The translations under genes were made by a program, and so were the position numbers. Below, in pieces: positions 1-9,841 of a DNA stretch of 64,000 nt. The notes beneath the pieces were generated by a model. The model was not told where the DNA came from. It saw only the letters and a program-made list of their open reading frames with translations, and made no database searches. Source of the stretch: JANOBD01 sp031411495. GTDB taxonomy: Bacteria > Planctomycetota > Phycisphaerae > Tepidisphaerales > Tepidisphaeraceae. Position 1 is the first letter of the stretch. Each line of letters opens with the position of its first letter. The DNA lies in the NCBI GenBank assembly GCA_031411495.1, contig JANOBD010000127.1, positions 62,001 to 126,000 of the forward strand. The letters run 5' to 3'.

Positions 1-1
1 C

Positions 2-73
2 GTCGACAAGGTGATTCCCATTGCTCCCAACGCGCAGGCAGCCCGCAGCGTCGTCACAGGAGAAAACAAATGA
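2..73 (+). CDS. 3' end of an upstream gene (partial)
   Basis: An open frame enters from the left edge and ends at TGA 71-73. Its stop overlaps the ATG of the next gene as ATGA (70-73), the usual sign of translational coupling. Only 23 residues are visible (VDKVIPIAPNAQAARSVVTG and three more), with no recognisable domain. Because it is coupled to a GspE/PilB-like ATPase it may be another secretion or pilus component, but that is only inference from position. Confidence 0.5.
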   Translation, partial: VDKVIPIAPNAQAARSVVTGENK

Positions 74-1380
74 GTACACCCTCACCCAAGCTCAACTACG
101 GCCGACCCACGAAGCCCCTCGAAGACTCCAAGCCGACGAACGATGTCCATCCGCACATGCAGATGATCGATGTGAGCAAGCATTCAGTCGAGAGCATGTT
201 TGAGGTTCTGCTGAGTCGCGCCCTGGAAATGCGCGCCAGCGACCTCTTCATCACTGCCGCCGAGCAGCACTTTGCAGTGCAGGTCCGTCACCTGGGCATT
301 GTCCGGCCGATCAGCGTGATGACCATGGACGAAGGAAAACGTCTCGTGGCACACATCCGCAATGGCAGCGGTGCGGATGTGAACGAGCGCCGCAAGCCGT
401 CCGACGGCCGCTGGATTTTCCGCGCCAGCGACCTCTCGGAAGAAGATGACGACGTCGATCTCCGCATTAACTTCCTGCCGACCATGTACGGTGAAGATTG
501 TGCGATTCGCCTGCTGATCCGTGGCCGGGCGATCTATAAGATCGATCAGCTCGGCATGACGGGCGACCAGCTCTCCGCGTATACGAGCATGATCGACTCG
601 CCCAGCGGGCTGATCTTTATCACGGGTCCCACCGGCTCAGGCAAGACGGCTACGCTGTACGCATCGCTCGCCAAGCTCAACGACGGCAAGCGGAAGATCA
701 ACACGATCGAAGACCCGGTCGAATACGCGATCGAAGGCTTGCACCAGAGCCAGACCAATCCGGCGATCGATCTCGGTTTTGCTGAGCTGCTTCGCGCGGT
801 GATGCGACAGAGCCCCGACGTGATCATGATCGGCGAAATTCGCGATGAAGAGACCGCGAAGATCGCCGTTCGCGCCGCCAACAGCGGCATCCTCGTCATC
901 GCAACGCTGCATGCGCCGGACGCCGCCAGCGCGATCCAGTCGATGCGCGCCTTCGGTATCCCCAATCACTTCCTCGCGGCCAGCCTGCGTGGCGTCGTCT
1001 CGCAGCGGCTCGTGCGAACCCTCGATCCGGAGAGTCGGACGTCATTCGATCTCTCCGACGCGCCGCACACGTTCGACGACGTCCGTCACCTGCTCGGACC
1101 CGACGAAGGCAAGGTGCTGTTTGCACATGTGCCCACCGAAAAGAACCACATGACCGGCTACAACGGCCGGACCGGTGTCTTTGAAGTCATGCCCAGCACC
1201 AAGGCGCTTCGCGTGTTGATCGCGGAAGGCGCGCCGGTCGAAACCATCCGCAACCAGGCTCGAACCGAGGGGATGCTCCCGTTCCGCCACGCGGCACTGC
1301 TGCAGGTCGCGCGGGGCGTCACCAGCACGGAAGAGCTCTTCCGCGTCATCCCCACGGAACAGCTCCTCGTCGACTTCTGA
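70..1380 (+). CDS. GspE/PilB/PilT-family secretion or pilus ATPase
   Basis: This is a hexameric-type ATPase that would power a type II secretion system or type IV pilus from the cytoplasmic face. Residues 41-160 form the N2-like domain. Walker A is GPTGSGKT (186-193), the Asp box is TIEDPVEY (212-219), Walker B is VIMIGEIRD (251-259) and the His box is ATLHA (278-282). At 436 residues it is shorter than typical PilB/GspE and lacks their N1 domain. The zinc-binding four-cysteine insertion normally found before the GRTGVFEV motif is present in length but contains no cysteine. The ATG at 70 follows AGGAGA at 58-63 and overlaps the previous stop codon. PilB versus GspE versus PilT cannot be settled from sequence alone; the G-Y-x-G-R-T-G-V-F-E motif favours GspE/PilB. 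Confidence 0.9.
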   Translation: MSTPSPKLNYGRPTKPLEDSKPTNDVHPHMQMIDVSKHSVESMFEVLLSRALEMRASDLFITAAEQHFAVQVRHLGIVRPISVMTMDEGKRLVAHIRNGSGADVNERRKPSDGRWIFRASDLSEEDDDVDLRINFLPTMYGEDCAIRLLIRGRAIYKIDQLGMTGDQLSAYTSMIDSPSGLIFITGPTGSGKTATLYASLAKLNDGKRKINTIEDPVEYAIEGLHQSQTNPAIDLGFAELLRAVMRQSPDVIMIGEIRDEETAKIAVRAANSGILVIATLHAPDAASAIQSMRAFGIPNHFLAASLRGVVSQRLVRTLDPESRTSFDLSDAPHTFDDVRHLLGPDEGKVLFAHVPTEKNHMTGYNGRTGVFEVMPSTKALRVLIAEGAPVETIRNQARTEGMLPFRHAALLQVARGVTSTEELFRVIPTEQLLVDF

Positions 1381-1404
1381 TTCCCGAAAGTTCGATCCAT
1401 TCGA

Positions 1405-1440
1405 GAGAGGTCCGCACGCCGAGTGCGGGCCTCTTTTCGT
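1405..1440 (+). terminator. Rho-independent terminator after the ATPase gene
   Basis: A 12-bp stem (1406-1417 with 1423-1434, one G-T wobble) around a 5-nt loop runs into TTTT and a further T-rich stretch. Confidence 0.85.
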
Positions 1441-1848
1441 TTGGTCGTCGGATAAGCAGCGTGCACTGACCCGCGCCGGCACACAAACATGCGCGAGCAC
1501 GCACGCTGCGTCACAACGGCGCTCGCAAGTCGCTGCGCAACTGCCCGGGATGCTGCTCCTGCCGCGACTATCAGACCTGACGTTGCGATGAATCTCCGGT
1601 GACAGTTCGGTCGCGTCGTTCCTACAGACACGGAGCACTCCGGAACGCCTTCGTCCGAGAATTTCGCCGGTCGCAATGCGCCGTGTGCGATGCGGCTGAA
1701 GAAGCCGCGATTATCGGTTGTCACCGCCGACATGTGAATTGTGCGAAAGCCGTGTCAGGTCGCGCAGAAGAACTGCCGAACTCACCAATCGAAGCGACGC
1801 GCTGCCCCTGTGGCACGTGCGCTATCAGGTGGGAACCGGAGTCAAGAC
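1441..1848. other. Intergenic leader upstream of the giant surface protein
   Basis: About 400 bases without a convincing gene. A perfect 9-bp inverted repeat (GCAGCGTGC at 1456-1464 and GCACGCTGC at 1501-1509) encloses a 36-nt loop. The frame of the giant protein stays open up to a GTG at 1741, but the stretch 1741-1848 has no SD and does not look coding. No clear promoter was recognised. Confidence 0.4.
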
Positions 1849-4800
1849 ATGTCGAAGCGTCAGCTGGTGAATCGAGTCGGGCGAACACAGACGGGTCGTT
1901 CTCATCACAAGGGTGGAATGCTACTCCAGCGCGCAATCGGGACCACGGTGCAATCGCTGGAGGAGCGCCGCCTGCTCGCCAATCCCGTCGCCGACGCCGG
2001 CGGGCCCTATACCGTGCAGGAAGGTTCGAGCGTCGTCGTCGACGGCGGCAACAGCACGGACGATGGATCGATCGTCGCCTACGCGTGGGACTTGAATTAC
2101 CGCGTCGGCCGCGGATTCCACCGCTCGCTCAGCGGACAGGCGTTCACGTTCGACGGCGTTGACGGAAACGCTTCGCGTACGATCGCCCTCCGCGTCACCG
2201 ACGACGAAGGCAACACCGACATCACCACCTCGACCATCTCCACGACCAATGTCGCCCCGGTGATTACTCTCGCCGGCGACAACACCGCTGACGAAGGGCA
2301 GCCCTACGCCCTGAACTGGACCGTCGAAGACGTTGCCCCTGACACCGTGAGTTCCTATTCGATCGACTGGGGCGACGATGTCACCACCACACCCGCCGCC
2401 AGTGACACCAGCGCGACGCACACCTACACCGAAGACGGCAGCTACACCATCACGCTGTCGGTCACCGATGAAGACGGCACCTATACGCAGACCAAGAACG
2501 TCACCGTCAACAACGTCGCGCCGATCATCAACGCCGCGTTGGATGAAGACACCGTCGACGAAGGCCAGCAGGTCCGCCTCACCTACTCGTCGCCGAACCG
2601 TGCCGGCAGCATCGACCAGTGGATCGTCGACTGGGGCGACAACCATGTGAACGTCCGCCCGGCATCCACGCACGTGTCGACACACACGTACGCCAACAGT
2701 GGGACCTACACCGTCACCGTCACCGCACTCGAACTCGATGGCGGAACCTCCGACACCACGCTCAGCGTCACCGTGAACAACGTCGCACCTTCGGCGAGCA
2801 TCAGCGGCGTACCCTCTGAATCGCCCGAAGGCACGGCCATCACCGTGACCAAGAGCGCTTCCGATCCGTCCGACGACACGCTGAGCTATGCGTGGGAACT
2901 CAAGAAGGGCAGCTCCGTCATTGATACGAGCAGCACATCGGGCAACTACACCTTTACGCCGGCAGACGATGGCGCTTACATCATCACTCTGACCGTCAGC
3001 GATGGCGATGGTGGCAGTGTCTCAACGAGCGCGGGTGTGAATGTCACCAACGTCGCACCGCAGGGTTCGATCAGCGCCAACGTTCCAAATCCGTTCGCTG
3101 AAGGCGACACCGTCAACTTCTCATCCTCGGCCACCGATGCCGGCGCCGACGACACGCTCAGCTACCTCTGGCTCGTCGAGAAGAACGGTTCGGCCTGGTC
3201 GATTCCGAACAACGTGGTCCGCGACCAGTCGACATTCGACTTTACGCCCACCGACAACGGCAGCTACATCGTGAGCCTGGTAATCTCGGACGACGACGGC
3301 GGACAATACGTCGCTACCAGCAGCACGATGACGGTCATCAACGCGCCGCCGAGTGCGAGCGTCGTCGAAACCGATGGCATTTCCACGCCGCAAGAGGGCG
3401 ACACGCTTTCGTACAGCGCGACCGCAGCCGACGACGGCTCTGCCGATATCGTGACCTATCAGTGGTTCGTCACGCGTGACAACGTTCTTTGGTACACCGG
3501 CTCGCCCGGTTCAGATTCCACGTTCAGTTTCGAGGCAACCGACGACGGCAGCTACGACGTGAGCGTCGTCGTGCTCGACGATGATGAAGACTCGGGCGTG
3601 TCCAACACCATCACGACCAGCGTAATCAATGTCGCGCCGACTGGCACCCTCAGCGGCCCGGAAGAATCGCTCATTGAAGGCACGTCACTGTCATTCGCCG
3701 TCGATGCGGCCGACGCCGGCGACGAAGACACGCTCAGCTACCTCTGGAGCGTCACCAAGGGCGGACTTTCATACGACCTGACCGGCTTCACCGTCGATGA
3801 GTCGAGCTTCGCTTTCACGCCTTCAGATGAGGGCAGCTACGTCGTCACCGTGGTCGTTACCGACGATGACGGAGACGACGTCACGGTTTCGTCGTCAACG
3901 CTGTCGGTTCTCAACGCCGCGCCGCTCGCAGAAATCCACGGCCCCGGCGGCAGCGTCGCCGAGGGAGACAACGCCTTCTTCTCGCTCAGCGCCACCGACA
4001 GCGGCAGCGGCGACGCGCTCAGCACCGATTGGTCGGTCCTTCGCGATGGCGTTTCATTCAACCTCGCCCCCGGCACCGTCACCAACGATCCGACGTTCAC
4101 CTTTACGCCCACCGATAACGGCAGCTACGTCGTCCGCTGTGTCGTTTCTGATGCCGATGGCGGCTCGGTAACCGCCGAGACGAATGCGTTCTCTGTCAGC
4201 AACGTTGCCCCGCTCGGGACCGTCGACGGAGAACCGGTCAGCGCGATTGATGAAGGTGATTCCGTCGCCGTCACCGCGAGCCCGACCGATGCAGGCTCGG
4301 AAGATACCTTCACCTACTACTGGAGTGTCGAGAAGGACTCCCAGACCTTCGCTCTTGCCGGCAATGTCGATCGTGAAAGCAGCAGCTTCACCTTCACGCC
4401 CAACGACAATGGCACGTACACGGTCAGCGTGGTCATCACCGACGACGACGGCGGCGAATACATCGCGACGAGCGATCCGTTTACGGCCGACAATGTCGCG
4501 CCAACTGCGAGCATCAGTGGCGCGCCCGTCGGCAATATCAACGAAGGCGACACCGTCTCCCTCGGCACAACGGTGGCCGACGCCGGCGCCGCGGACACGC
4601 ACTCGTACGCATGGACGGTCACCAAGGACAGCGATCCGTATGTGCTTGATGGCGAAGTCGCGACGGATGAAGCCACATTCAGTTTCACACCCACCGATAA
4701 CGGAACCTATGTCGTCACCGTTGTCGTCACCGACGACGACAACGGCGCGGTAACGGTCAGCACGACGGATATTGTCGTCGATAACGCCGCACCTGACGTC

Positions 4801-7800
4801 ACCATCGAGCAGCCGACGACCGGAAGCGAAGGTTCCCCGATCGTATTCAGCGCGCATGTCACCGACGCCGGCAGCGCCGACACGCACACCTATGCCTGGA
4901 CGCTCACCAAGGGCGGCATCGCCGTCGACCTCACCGGCATCACCACCAACGCTGCGACGTTCAGCTACACGCCGAACGACGAAGGCACCTTCGTCGCGAC
5001 CGTGGTCGTCACGGACGACGATGGCGACAGCGACACCGCCATCAGCAGCGCAGTTGCGATATCCAACGTCGCGCCGACGCCGGTCATCAACGACGCGCCG
5101 GAGACCTCGCCGGAAGGCACTCAGATCGATCTCACCTCCGCCGTCACCGATCCGGGATCGACCGACACGTTCTCCTACGGCTGGAGCGTGACCAAGAACG
5201 GCGACCCGTACGATCTCACCGGGGTGACCACCAACGTTTCAGCCTTCAGCTTTTCGCCCGATGACAACGGCGAGTATGTCGTCAGCCTCACCGTCACCGA
5301 CAACGACGGCGGCGCAACGACGGTCGAGAGCAGTGCCATCACCGTCACGAATGTCGCTCCGACCGGAACGATCGGTGGAGAACCCAGTAGCGACATCGAT
5401 GAAGGCGACACCGTTACCCTCACCGTCACGCCGAGCGATCCGGGTTCCCTCGACACCTTCAGCTACTTCTGGACGCTTACCAAGGACAACGAAACGTACG
5501 ATGCAGGCGTCAGCAACGATGGCTCGTCGTTCGTGTTCGCACCGCGTGACAACGGCGTCTACGTCGCGAGCTGCCTGATCACCGACAACAACGGCGGCGA
5601 GTTCATCGCCACCAGCGACCCGTTTACCGCGGTGAACGTCGCGCCGTCGGCGAGCATCATCAACGAACCGAACAGCGCGGTGGAAGGTGGCTGGATCTCA
5701 GCCGACGCGAGCGTCACCGATGCCGGCATCGCCGACAGCTTCACCTACTCGTGGAGCGTCGAGAAGGATGGCCAGCCGTACGCGATTCCGAGCGAGTTCA
5801 CGGAAGGCGAAGGGTCCGGCTTCTACGCGAACGACAACGGCACATTCCAATTCTTCCTGACCGTGACCGACGACGATGGCGGCACCGTCAGCGTCAGCAG
5901 CAGCACCATCACCGTCACCAACGCCAACCCGACGGCCGTCGTGAATGGCCCGATCACCGGCGTCGAAGGCACGTCGCTCAGCTTCACCGTTTCCCCGACG
6001 GACGCAGGAACAGCAGACACCTTCACTTACAGCTGGAGCGTCACGAAGGACGGCAACGCGTACTCGCTCGGCGGCGCGACGACGAACACGTCGAGCCTCA
6101 TCTTTACGCCGAATGACAACGGCAACTACGTCGCGAGCGTCGTCGTCACTGACGACGACACGGGCACCGTGACCGCATCGAGTTCGACGGTCGCCGTCTC
6201 GAACGTCGCACCGACCGCGACGATCACCGGCGTCAACAGCGGCGTCGCCGCCGAAGGTTCGACGATCTCGCTCGGCTCCACCCACGCCGACGCCGGATCG
6301 GCCGATACCTTCACGTACTCATGGAGTGTCACCAAAGGCGGCCTGGCGTACGATCTCACCGGCGTTACCACCAACACGCCGTCGATCCTCTTCGACGTCA
6401 ATGACAATGGCACCTTTGTCGTGACGCTCGTCGTGACCGACGATGACGGCGGCAGTGTCACCAGGACCAAGACGATCAATGTCACCAATGCCAACCCCGA
6501 CGCCGAAATTACCGGCGAACCGGGCAGCTCGGTCAACGAAGGCACGCCGGTCACGCTCAACGTCGTAGCGACCGATCCCGGCGTCCTCGACACATTTACT
6601 TACACCTGGTCGGTGAAGAAGAACGGCCAGGCGTTCGCGCTGCCGAACAACGCGGTCGTCGACCAGACGAGCTTCACCTTCACGCCGACCGACAATGGCT
6701 CTTTCGTCGCCTATTGCCGCGTCGTCGACAACAGCAACGGCGAGACCACTGCGAGCAGCGATGCGATCACGGTAGTCAACGTCGCGCCGACCGCCAGTAT
6801 CACCGGCCTGCCGTCGGGATCGATCAACGAAGGCAGCACCGTTTCGCTCGGCAGCAGCGTCGCCGATGCGAGCACCGTGGACACCTTTAGCTACGCGTGG
6901 AGCGTTACCAAGGACGGCAATCCGTTCACGCTTCCGAATACTGCGGTCACGAACGCATCGACGTTCAGCTTCGTCCCGACAGACAACGGCACTTATGCCG
7001 TTACATTGGTTGTGACCGACGACGACAGCGGCGCGGTCACTGTTACGTCTGCAGGCATCGTCGTCGTCAATGTCGCGCCGACGGCCGTCGTGAACGGTCC
7101 GACAAGCGGCGTCGAGGGCACGACCCTCAGTTACGCCGTCTCCCCGACCGACGCCGGAGCGGTCGATACGTTTGGCTACAGCTGGAGCGTGACCAGGAAC
7201 GGCGCAAGCTTCGATCTTGCCGGCCTCACGACCAACACGTCCAGCCTGATCTTCATGCCGACCGATAACGGCGACTACGTCGCGACGTGCGTCGTCACGG
7301 ATGACGATGGCGGCAGCGTCAGCGCCGTCGGCCCGACGACGGTTGTTTCGAACGCCGCTCCGACCGCGACCATCACCGGACTCCCAGGCGGCACGGCCGT
7401 CGAAGGGTCGACGATCACTCTCGGCTCGACCCATGCGGATGCCGGCTCTGCCGATACGCTCACCTACGCGTGGAGCGTCACCAAGGGCGGCGTTTCGTAC
7501 GATCTGACAGGCGTCACGACGGACACGACATCTCTCTCCTTCGTCGCGCTCGACAACGGCACCTACGTGGCAAGCCTTGTCGTAACCGACGACGATGGCG
7601 GCAGCGTGACCGTGACCAAGACGATCAACGTCACCAATGCCAATCCCGACGTTGACATGACCACTTATCCGGCGAGCACGGTCGATGAAGGATCCGAACT
7701 GCACTACGAGTCTGTCGCGATCGATCCTTCGCCGGTCGATACGATCAGCTACGCCTGGACGGTCACGCGTAATAACGCGACCTACGTGTTGCCGAACGAC

Positions 7801-9678
7801 GTCGTCACCACCAACAGCGACTTCACGTTCACGCCGACGCTTCCCGGCAGCTATCGCGTCACGGTGAGCGTCGCCGACGATGATGGCGGTACGAGCGGCG
7901 AGTTCCACAATGAAACCGTCGCGAACGTGGCGCCGATTATCAGCGCCCTCAGCGGGCCGAGCACCGATGTCAATCGCAATACCGCCGTCAGCTATTCGGC
8001 GACCGTGGTCGATCCGGGTGCCGAGACATTCACCTATGCGTGGACTGTGCGTCAGGACGGTAACGTCGTGACCACTTCAACGAGCTCGACGCTCGACTTC
8101 ACACCCGTGGCATCAGGCGACTACATCGTGTCGCTCGTCGTAAACGACGGCTTCAGCGACAGCGAGGCTTACTCGGTCGAACTGGGTGTGCTCAACCACG
8201 CCCCGGTGATCGAAAGCGTCGCCGGTACAGACGATGTGAATGAAGGCACCGCCATGTCGTTCTCGAGCACCGTGAGCGACGAAGAAGATACTTCGTTCAC
8301 CTATCAGTGGACCGTCACCCGGGGCGAGGATGTCCTCGCGCAAGGAACGGGTAGCACACTCGACTTTACCCCGGCACAGGACGGCGACTACACCGTCAGC
8401 CTCGTCGCAAGCGATGGCGAGCTCACCGATAGCTCCGAGGTCAACTTCACCGTCAACAATGTCGCGCCGGAGATCACTACCGCCGCCGCAACCGGCACAC
8501 TCGTCGAAGGCGGCAGCGTCACGCTTGCCGGCTCGGCGACGGATGCGGGCGTCGACGACGAGATGGGATTTGCCTGGACCGTGCGGCGCGCCAACAGTGA
8601 AACGATCGTCGCGAGCAGCGAAGAGGCGTCGTTCGTCTTCACGCCGACCGATGACGGCGACTACATCGCGACTCTTACCGTCACCGATGGCACCGCATCC
8701 GACACCCAGAATGTCAGCCTTACGGTCGCTAACGTGCTGCCAACCGGAACGCTGGTCGTCCCGTCGCTGGTCGGCGTCCGCGGCTGGGAACAGACGTTCT
8801 CGGTTTCCAACCTCGTCAAGTACGCCGGCGACGCGGTAACGGTCGACTGGAACTTCGGCGACGGCTCTAGCCTCACCGGCGCGAATGCCGCCGCGGCACA
8901 GAACCATCGCTTATACACCAGCGGCACCTACACCGTGACCGCGACGCTCAAGGACGACGACGGCGGCGAGACCGCACTCACATCGAGCTTCGAAGTCCGC
9001 GATTATGGCGTCCAGCCCGATCCGATGGGCGACGGGCTCGCGCTCGCCGTCACCGGCACCAGCGGGAACGACGTGATCACGTTCACCAAGCTCGCCAACG
9101 GCAGGATTCGTGCCTTCCGCAACGGAGATCAGCTCGGCAACAGCTTCTCGGTCAACCGCATCTTCGCCCAGGGCGATGCGGGTGCGAACAGCATCTCGGC
9201 GGCTTCGAACATCACCATCCCGGTCGTGTTCTATGGCGGCTCGGGCCGCGACACGCTGGTCGGCGGCGGTGGCGACGACGTCCTGCTCGGCCGGCGCGGC
9301 ATCGACGTCCTCTCCGGTGGCGCGGGACGCGACATCCTCGTCGGCGGTGCCGACAGCGATTTGCTCGACGGCGGCTCCGGCGAAGACGTACTGATCGGCT
9401 CGAACTTCGGCTCCGCCGAGAACGCCAGCGACCTTGGCACCATTGCCCGCGAGTGGGCCAATACCTCACGCTCCTTCGCGAGCCGGGTCTCGCGACTCCG
9501 CAACGGCGCGAGCGGGCTGGCGGCGTTCCTCGGCACCGGCAGCGTCATCAAGGACGGACGCCTCGATACGATCCTGGGCGGGGCGGCCAGCGACTGGTTC
9601 TTCAAGGACATCGAAGGCTCGAACACCGATTCGGTCATCGCCGCCACCGCGGACGATCAGCTCTCGAATGTCTCCTGA
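1849..9678 (+). CDS. Giant PKD/Ig-repeat surface protein with RTX-like C-terminus
   Basis: A 2,609-residue extracellular protein, probably an adhesin or cell-envelope fibre. The N-terminus carries SLEERRLLA (about residues 37-45), the short planctomycete extracellular-protein motif (Pfam Planc_extracel type) seen on other large proteins here. It is followed by about 25 PKD-like beta-sandwich units of roughly 95 residues. Their junctions read NVAP or NANP, followed by a short segment ending in EG, and each unit has inner motifs like YxWxVTK and VVTDDDGG. Near the C-terminus, about 9,230-9,410, glycine/aspartate nonapeptides such as GGAGRDIL and GGSGEDVL resemble RTX calcium-binding repeats, the kind found on type I secreted proteins. 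The start at ATG 1849 is preferred because it directly precedes the conserved motif; an upstream GTG at 1741 remains possible. A strong terminator follows. Confidence 0.9.
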   Translation: MSKRQLVNRVGRTQTGRSHHKGGMLLQRAIGTTVQSLEERRLLANPVADAGGPYTVQEGSSVVVDGGNSTDDGSIVAYAWDLNYRVGRGFHRSLSGQAFTFDGVDGNASRTIALRVTDDEGNTDITTSTISTTNVAPVITLAGDNTADEGQPYALNWTVEDVAPDTVSSYSIDWGDDVTTTPAASDTSATHTYTEDGSYTITLSVTDEDGTYTQTKNVTVNNVAPIINAALDEDTVDEGQQVRLTYSSPNRAGSIDQWIVDWGDNHVNVRPASTHVSTHTYANSGTYTVTVTALELDGGTSDTTLSVTVNNVAPSASISGVPSESPEGTAITVTKSASDPSDDTLSYAWELKKGSSVIDTSSTSGNYTFTPADDGAYIITLTVSDGDGGSVSTSAGVNVTNVAPQGSISANVPNPFAEGDTVNFSSSATDAGADDTLSYLWLVEKNGSAWSIPNNVVRDQSTFDFTPTDNGSYIVSLVISDDDGGQYVATSSTMTVINAPPSASVVETDGISTPQEGDTLSYSATAADDGSADIVTYQWFVTRDNVLWYTGSPGSDSTFSFEATDDGSYDVSVVVLDDDEDSGVSNTITTSVINVAPTGTLSGPEESLIEGTSLSFAVDAADAGDEDTLSYLWSVTKGGLSYDLTGFTVDESSFAFTPSDEGSYVVTVVVTDDDGDDVTVSSSTLSVLNAAPLAEIHGPGGSVAEGDNAFFSLSATDSGSGDALSTDWSVLRDGVSFNLAPGTVTNDPTFTFTPTDNGSYVVRCVVSDADGGSVTAETNAFSVSNVAPLGTVDGEPVSAIDEGDSVAVTASPTDAGSEDTFTYYWSVEKDSQTFALAGNVDRESSSFTFTPNDNGTYTVSVVITDDDGGEYIATSDPFTADNVAPTASISGAPVGNINEGDTVSLGTTVADAGAADTHSYAWTVTKDSDPYVLDGEVATDEATFSFTPTDNGTYVVTVVVTDDDNGAVTVSTTDIVVDNAAPDVTIEQPTTGSEGSPIVFSAHVTDAGSADTHTYAWTLTKGGIAVDLTGITTNAATFSYTPNDEGTFVATVVVTDDDGDSDTAISSAVAISNVAPTPVINDAPETSPEGTQIDLTSAVTDPGSTDTFSYGWSVTKNGDPYDLTGVTTNVSAFSFSPDDNGEYVVSLTVTDNDGGATTVESSAITVTNVAPTGTIGGEPSSDIDEGDTVTLTVTPSDPGSLDTFSYFWTLTKDNETYDAGVSNDGSSFVFAPRDNGVYVASCLITDNNGGEFIATSDPFTAVNVAPSASIINEPNSAVEGGWISADASVTDAGIADSFTYSWSVEKDGQPYAIPSEFTEGEGSGFYANDNGTFQFFLTVTDDDGGTVSVSSSTITVTNANPTAVVNGPITGVEGTSLSFTVSPTDAGTADTFTYSWSVTKDGNAYSLGGATTNTSSLIFTPNDNGNYVASVVVTDDDTGTVTASSSTVAVSNVAPTATITGVNSGVAAEGSTISLGSTHADAGSADTFTYSWSVTKGGLAYDLTGVTTNTPSILFDVNDNGTFVVTLVVTDDDGGSVTRTKTINVTNANPDAEITGEPGSSVNEGTPVTLNVVATDPGVLDTFTYTWSVKKNGQAFALPNNAVVDQTSFTFTPTDNGSFVAYCRVVDNSNGETTASSDAITVVNVAPTASITGLPSGSINEGSTVSLGSSVADASTVDTFSYAWSVTKDGNPFTLPNTAVTNASTFSFVPTDNGTYAVTLVVTDDDSGAVTVTSAGIVVVNVAPTAVVNGPTSGVEGTTLSYAVSPTDAGAVDTFGYSWSVTRNGASFDLAGLTTNTSSLIFMPTDNGDYVATCVVTDDDGGSVSAVGPTTVVSNAAPTATITGLPGGTAVEGSTITLGSTHADAGSADTLTYAWSVTKGGVSYDLTGVTTDTTSLSFVALDNGTYVASLVVTDDDGGSVTVTKTINVTNANPDVDMTTYPASTVDEGSELHYESVAIDPSPVDTISYAWTVTRNNATYVLPNDVVTTNSDFTFTPTLPGSYRVTVSVADDDGGTSGEFHNETVANVAPIISALSGPSTDVNRNTAVSYSATVVDPGAETFTYAWTVRQDGNVVTTSTSSTLDFTPVASGDYIVSLVVNDGFSDSEAYSVELGVLNHAPVIESVAGTDDVNEGTAMSFSSTVSDEEDTSFTYQWTVTRGEDVLAQGTGSTLDFTPAQDGDYTVSLVASDGELTDSSEVNFTVNNVAPEITTAAATGTLVEGGSVTLAGSATDAGVDDEMGFAWTVRRANSETIVASSEEASFVFTPTDDGDYIATLTVTDGTASDTQNVSLTVANVLPTGTLVVPSLVGVRGWEQTFSVSNLVKYAGDAVTVDWNFGDGSSLTGANAAAAQNHRLYTSGTYTVTATLKDDDGGETALTSSFEVRDYGVQPDPMGDGLALAVTGTSGNDVITFTKLANGRIRAFRNGDQLGNSFSVNRIFAQGDAGANSISAASNITIPVVFYGGSGRDTLVGGGGDDVLLGRRGIDVLSGGAGRDILVGGADSDLLDGGSGEDVLIGSNFGSAENASDLGTIAREWANTSRSFASRVSRLRNGASGLAAFLGTGSVIKDGRLDTILGGAASDWFFKDIEGSNTDSVIAATADDQLSNVS
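3045..7930 (+). repeat. Higher-order repeat of four PKD units within the giant gene
   Basis: Units beginning near 3045, 4201, 5350, 6487 and 7636 resemble one another more than their neighbours. They share an extended spacer before EG and, in several, an endpiece like IATSDPFT. The short-spacer units (TGSEG, TGVEG, TSGVEG) recur at the same step. The spacing is about 1.14-1.16 kb, or four domains, indicating block duplication. Confidence 0.6.
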
Positions 9679-9700
9679 GCTCTGCTCGACATCTCGAATG

Positions 9701-9736
9701 AAGAAAGCCCACGCACGAAAGTGCGCGGGCTTTCTT
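9701..9736 (+). terminator. Rho-independent terminator after the giant gene
   Basis: A 16-nt arm (9701-9716) pairs with 9721-9736 with one mismatch around a GAAA tetraloop. The right arm ends in a CTTTCTT run. Confidence 0.9.
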
Positions 9737-9796
9737 TGGAATCGAATTGGTTAATCAATTCATGATGAACATGAATAACTTAACAACAAGGTACGC

Positions 9797-9822
9797 ACGA
9801 AAACCCGCCGGGCCGGCGGGTT
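9797..9822 (-). terminator. Rho-independent terminator of the PII gene
   Basis: An 8-bp stem (9802-9809 with 9815-9822) is followed, read on the minus strand, by TTTTCG. It lies just past the PII stop codon and faces the terminator of the convergent giant gene. Confidence 0.75.
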
Positions 9823-9841
9823 CTCCATTCCAGAGGATAAG

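Noticed and set aside
6319..7908. 529-codon open frame antisense to the PKD repeats
   Set aside because: It is a by-product of biased GC-rich codons in the repeats; the composition (RRIDRDRL, AAIVVGYD repeated with the period of the sense repeats) is not protein-like and no SD exists.
1741..9678. Regular repeats considered as a CRISPR array
   Set aside because: They are about 285-bp coding repeats of PKD domains, in frame and divergent, not short identical direct repeats with unique spacers.
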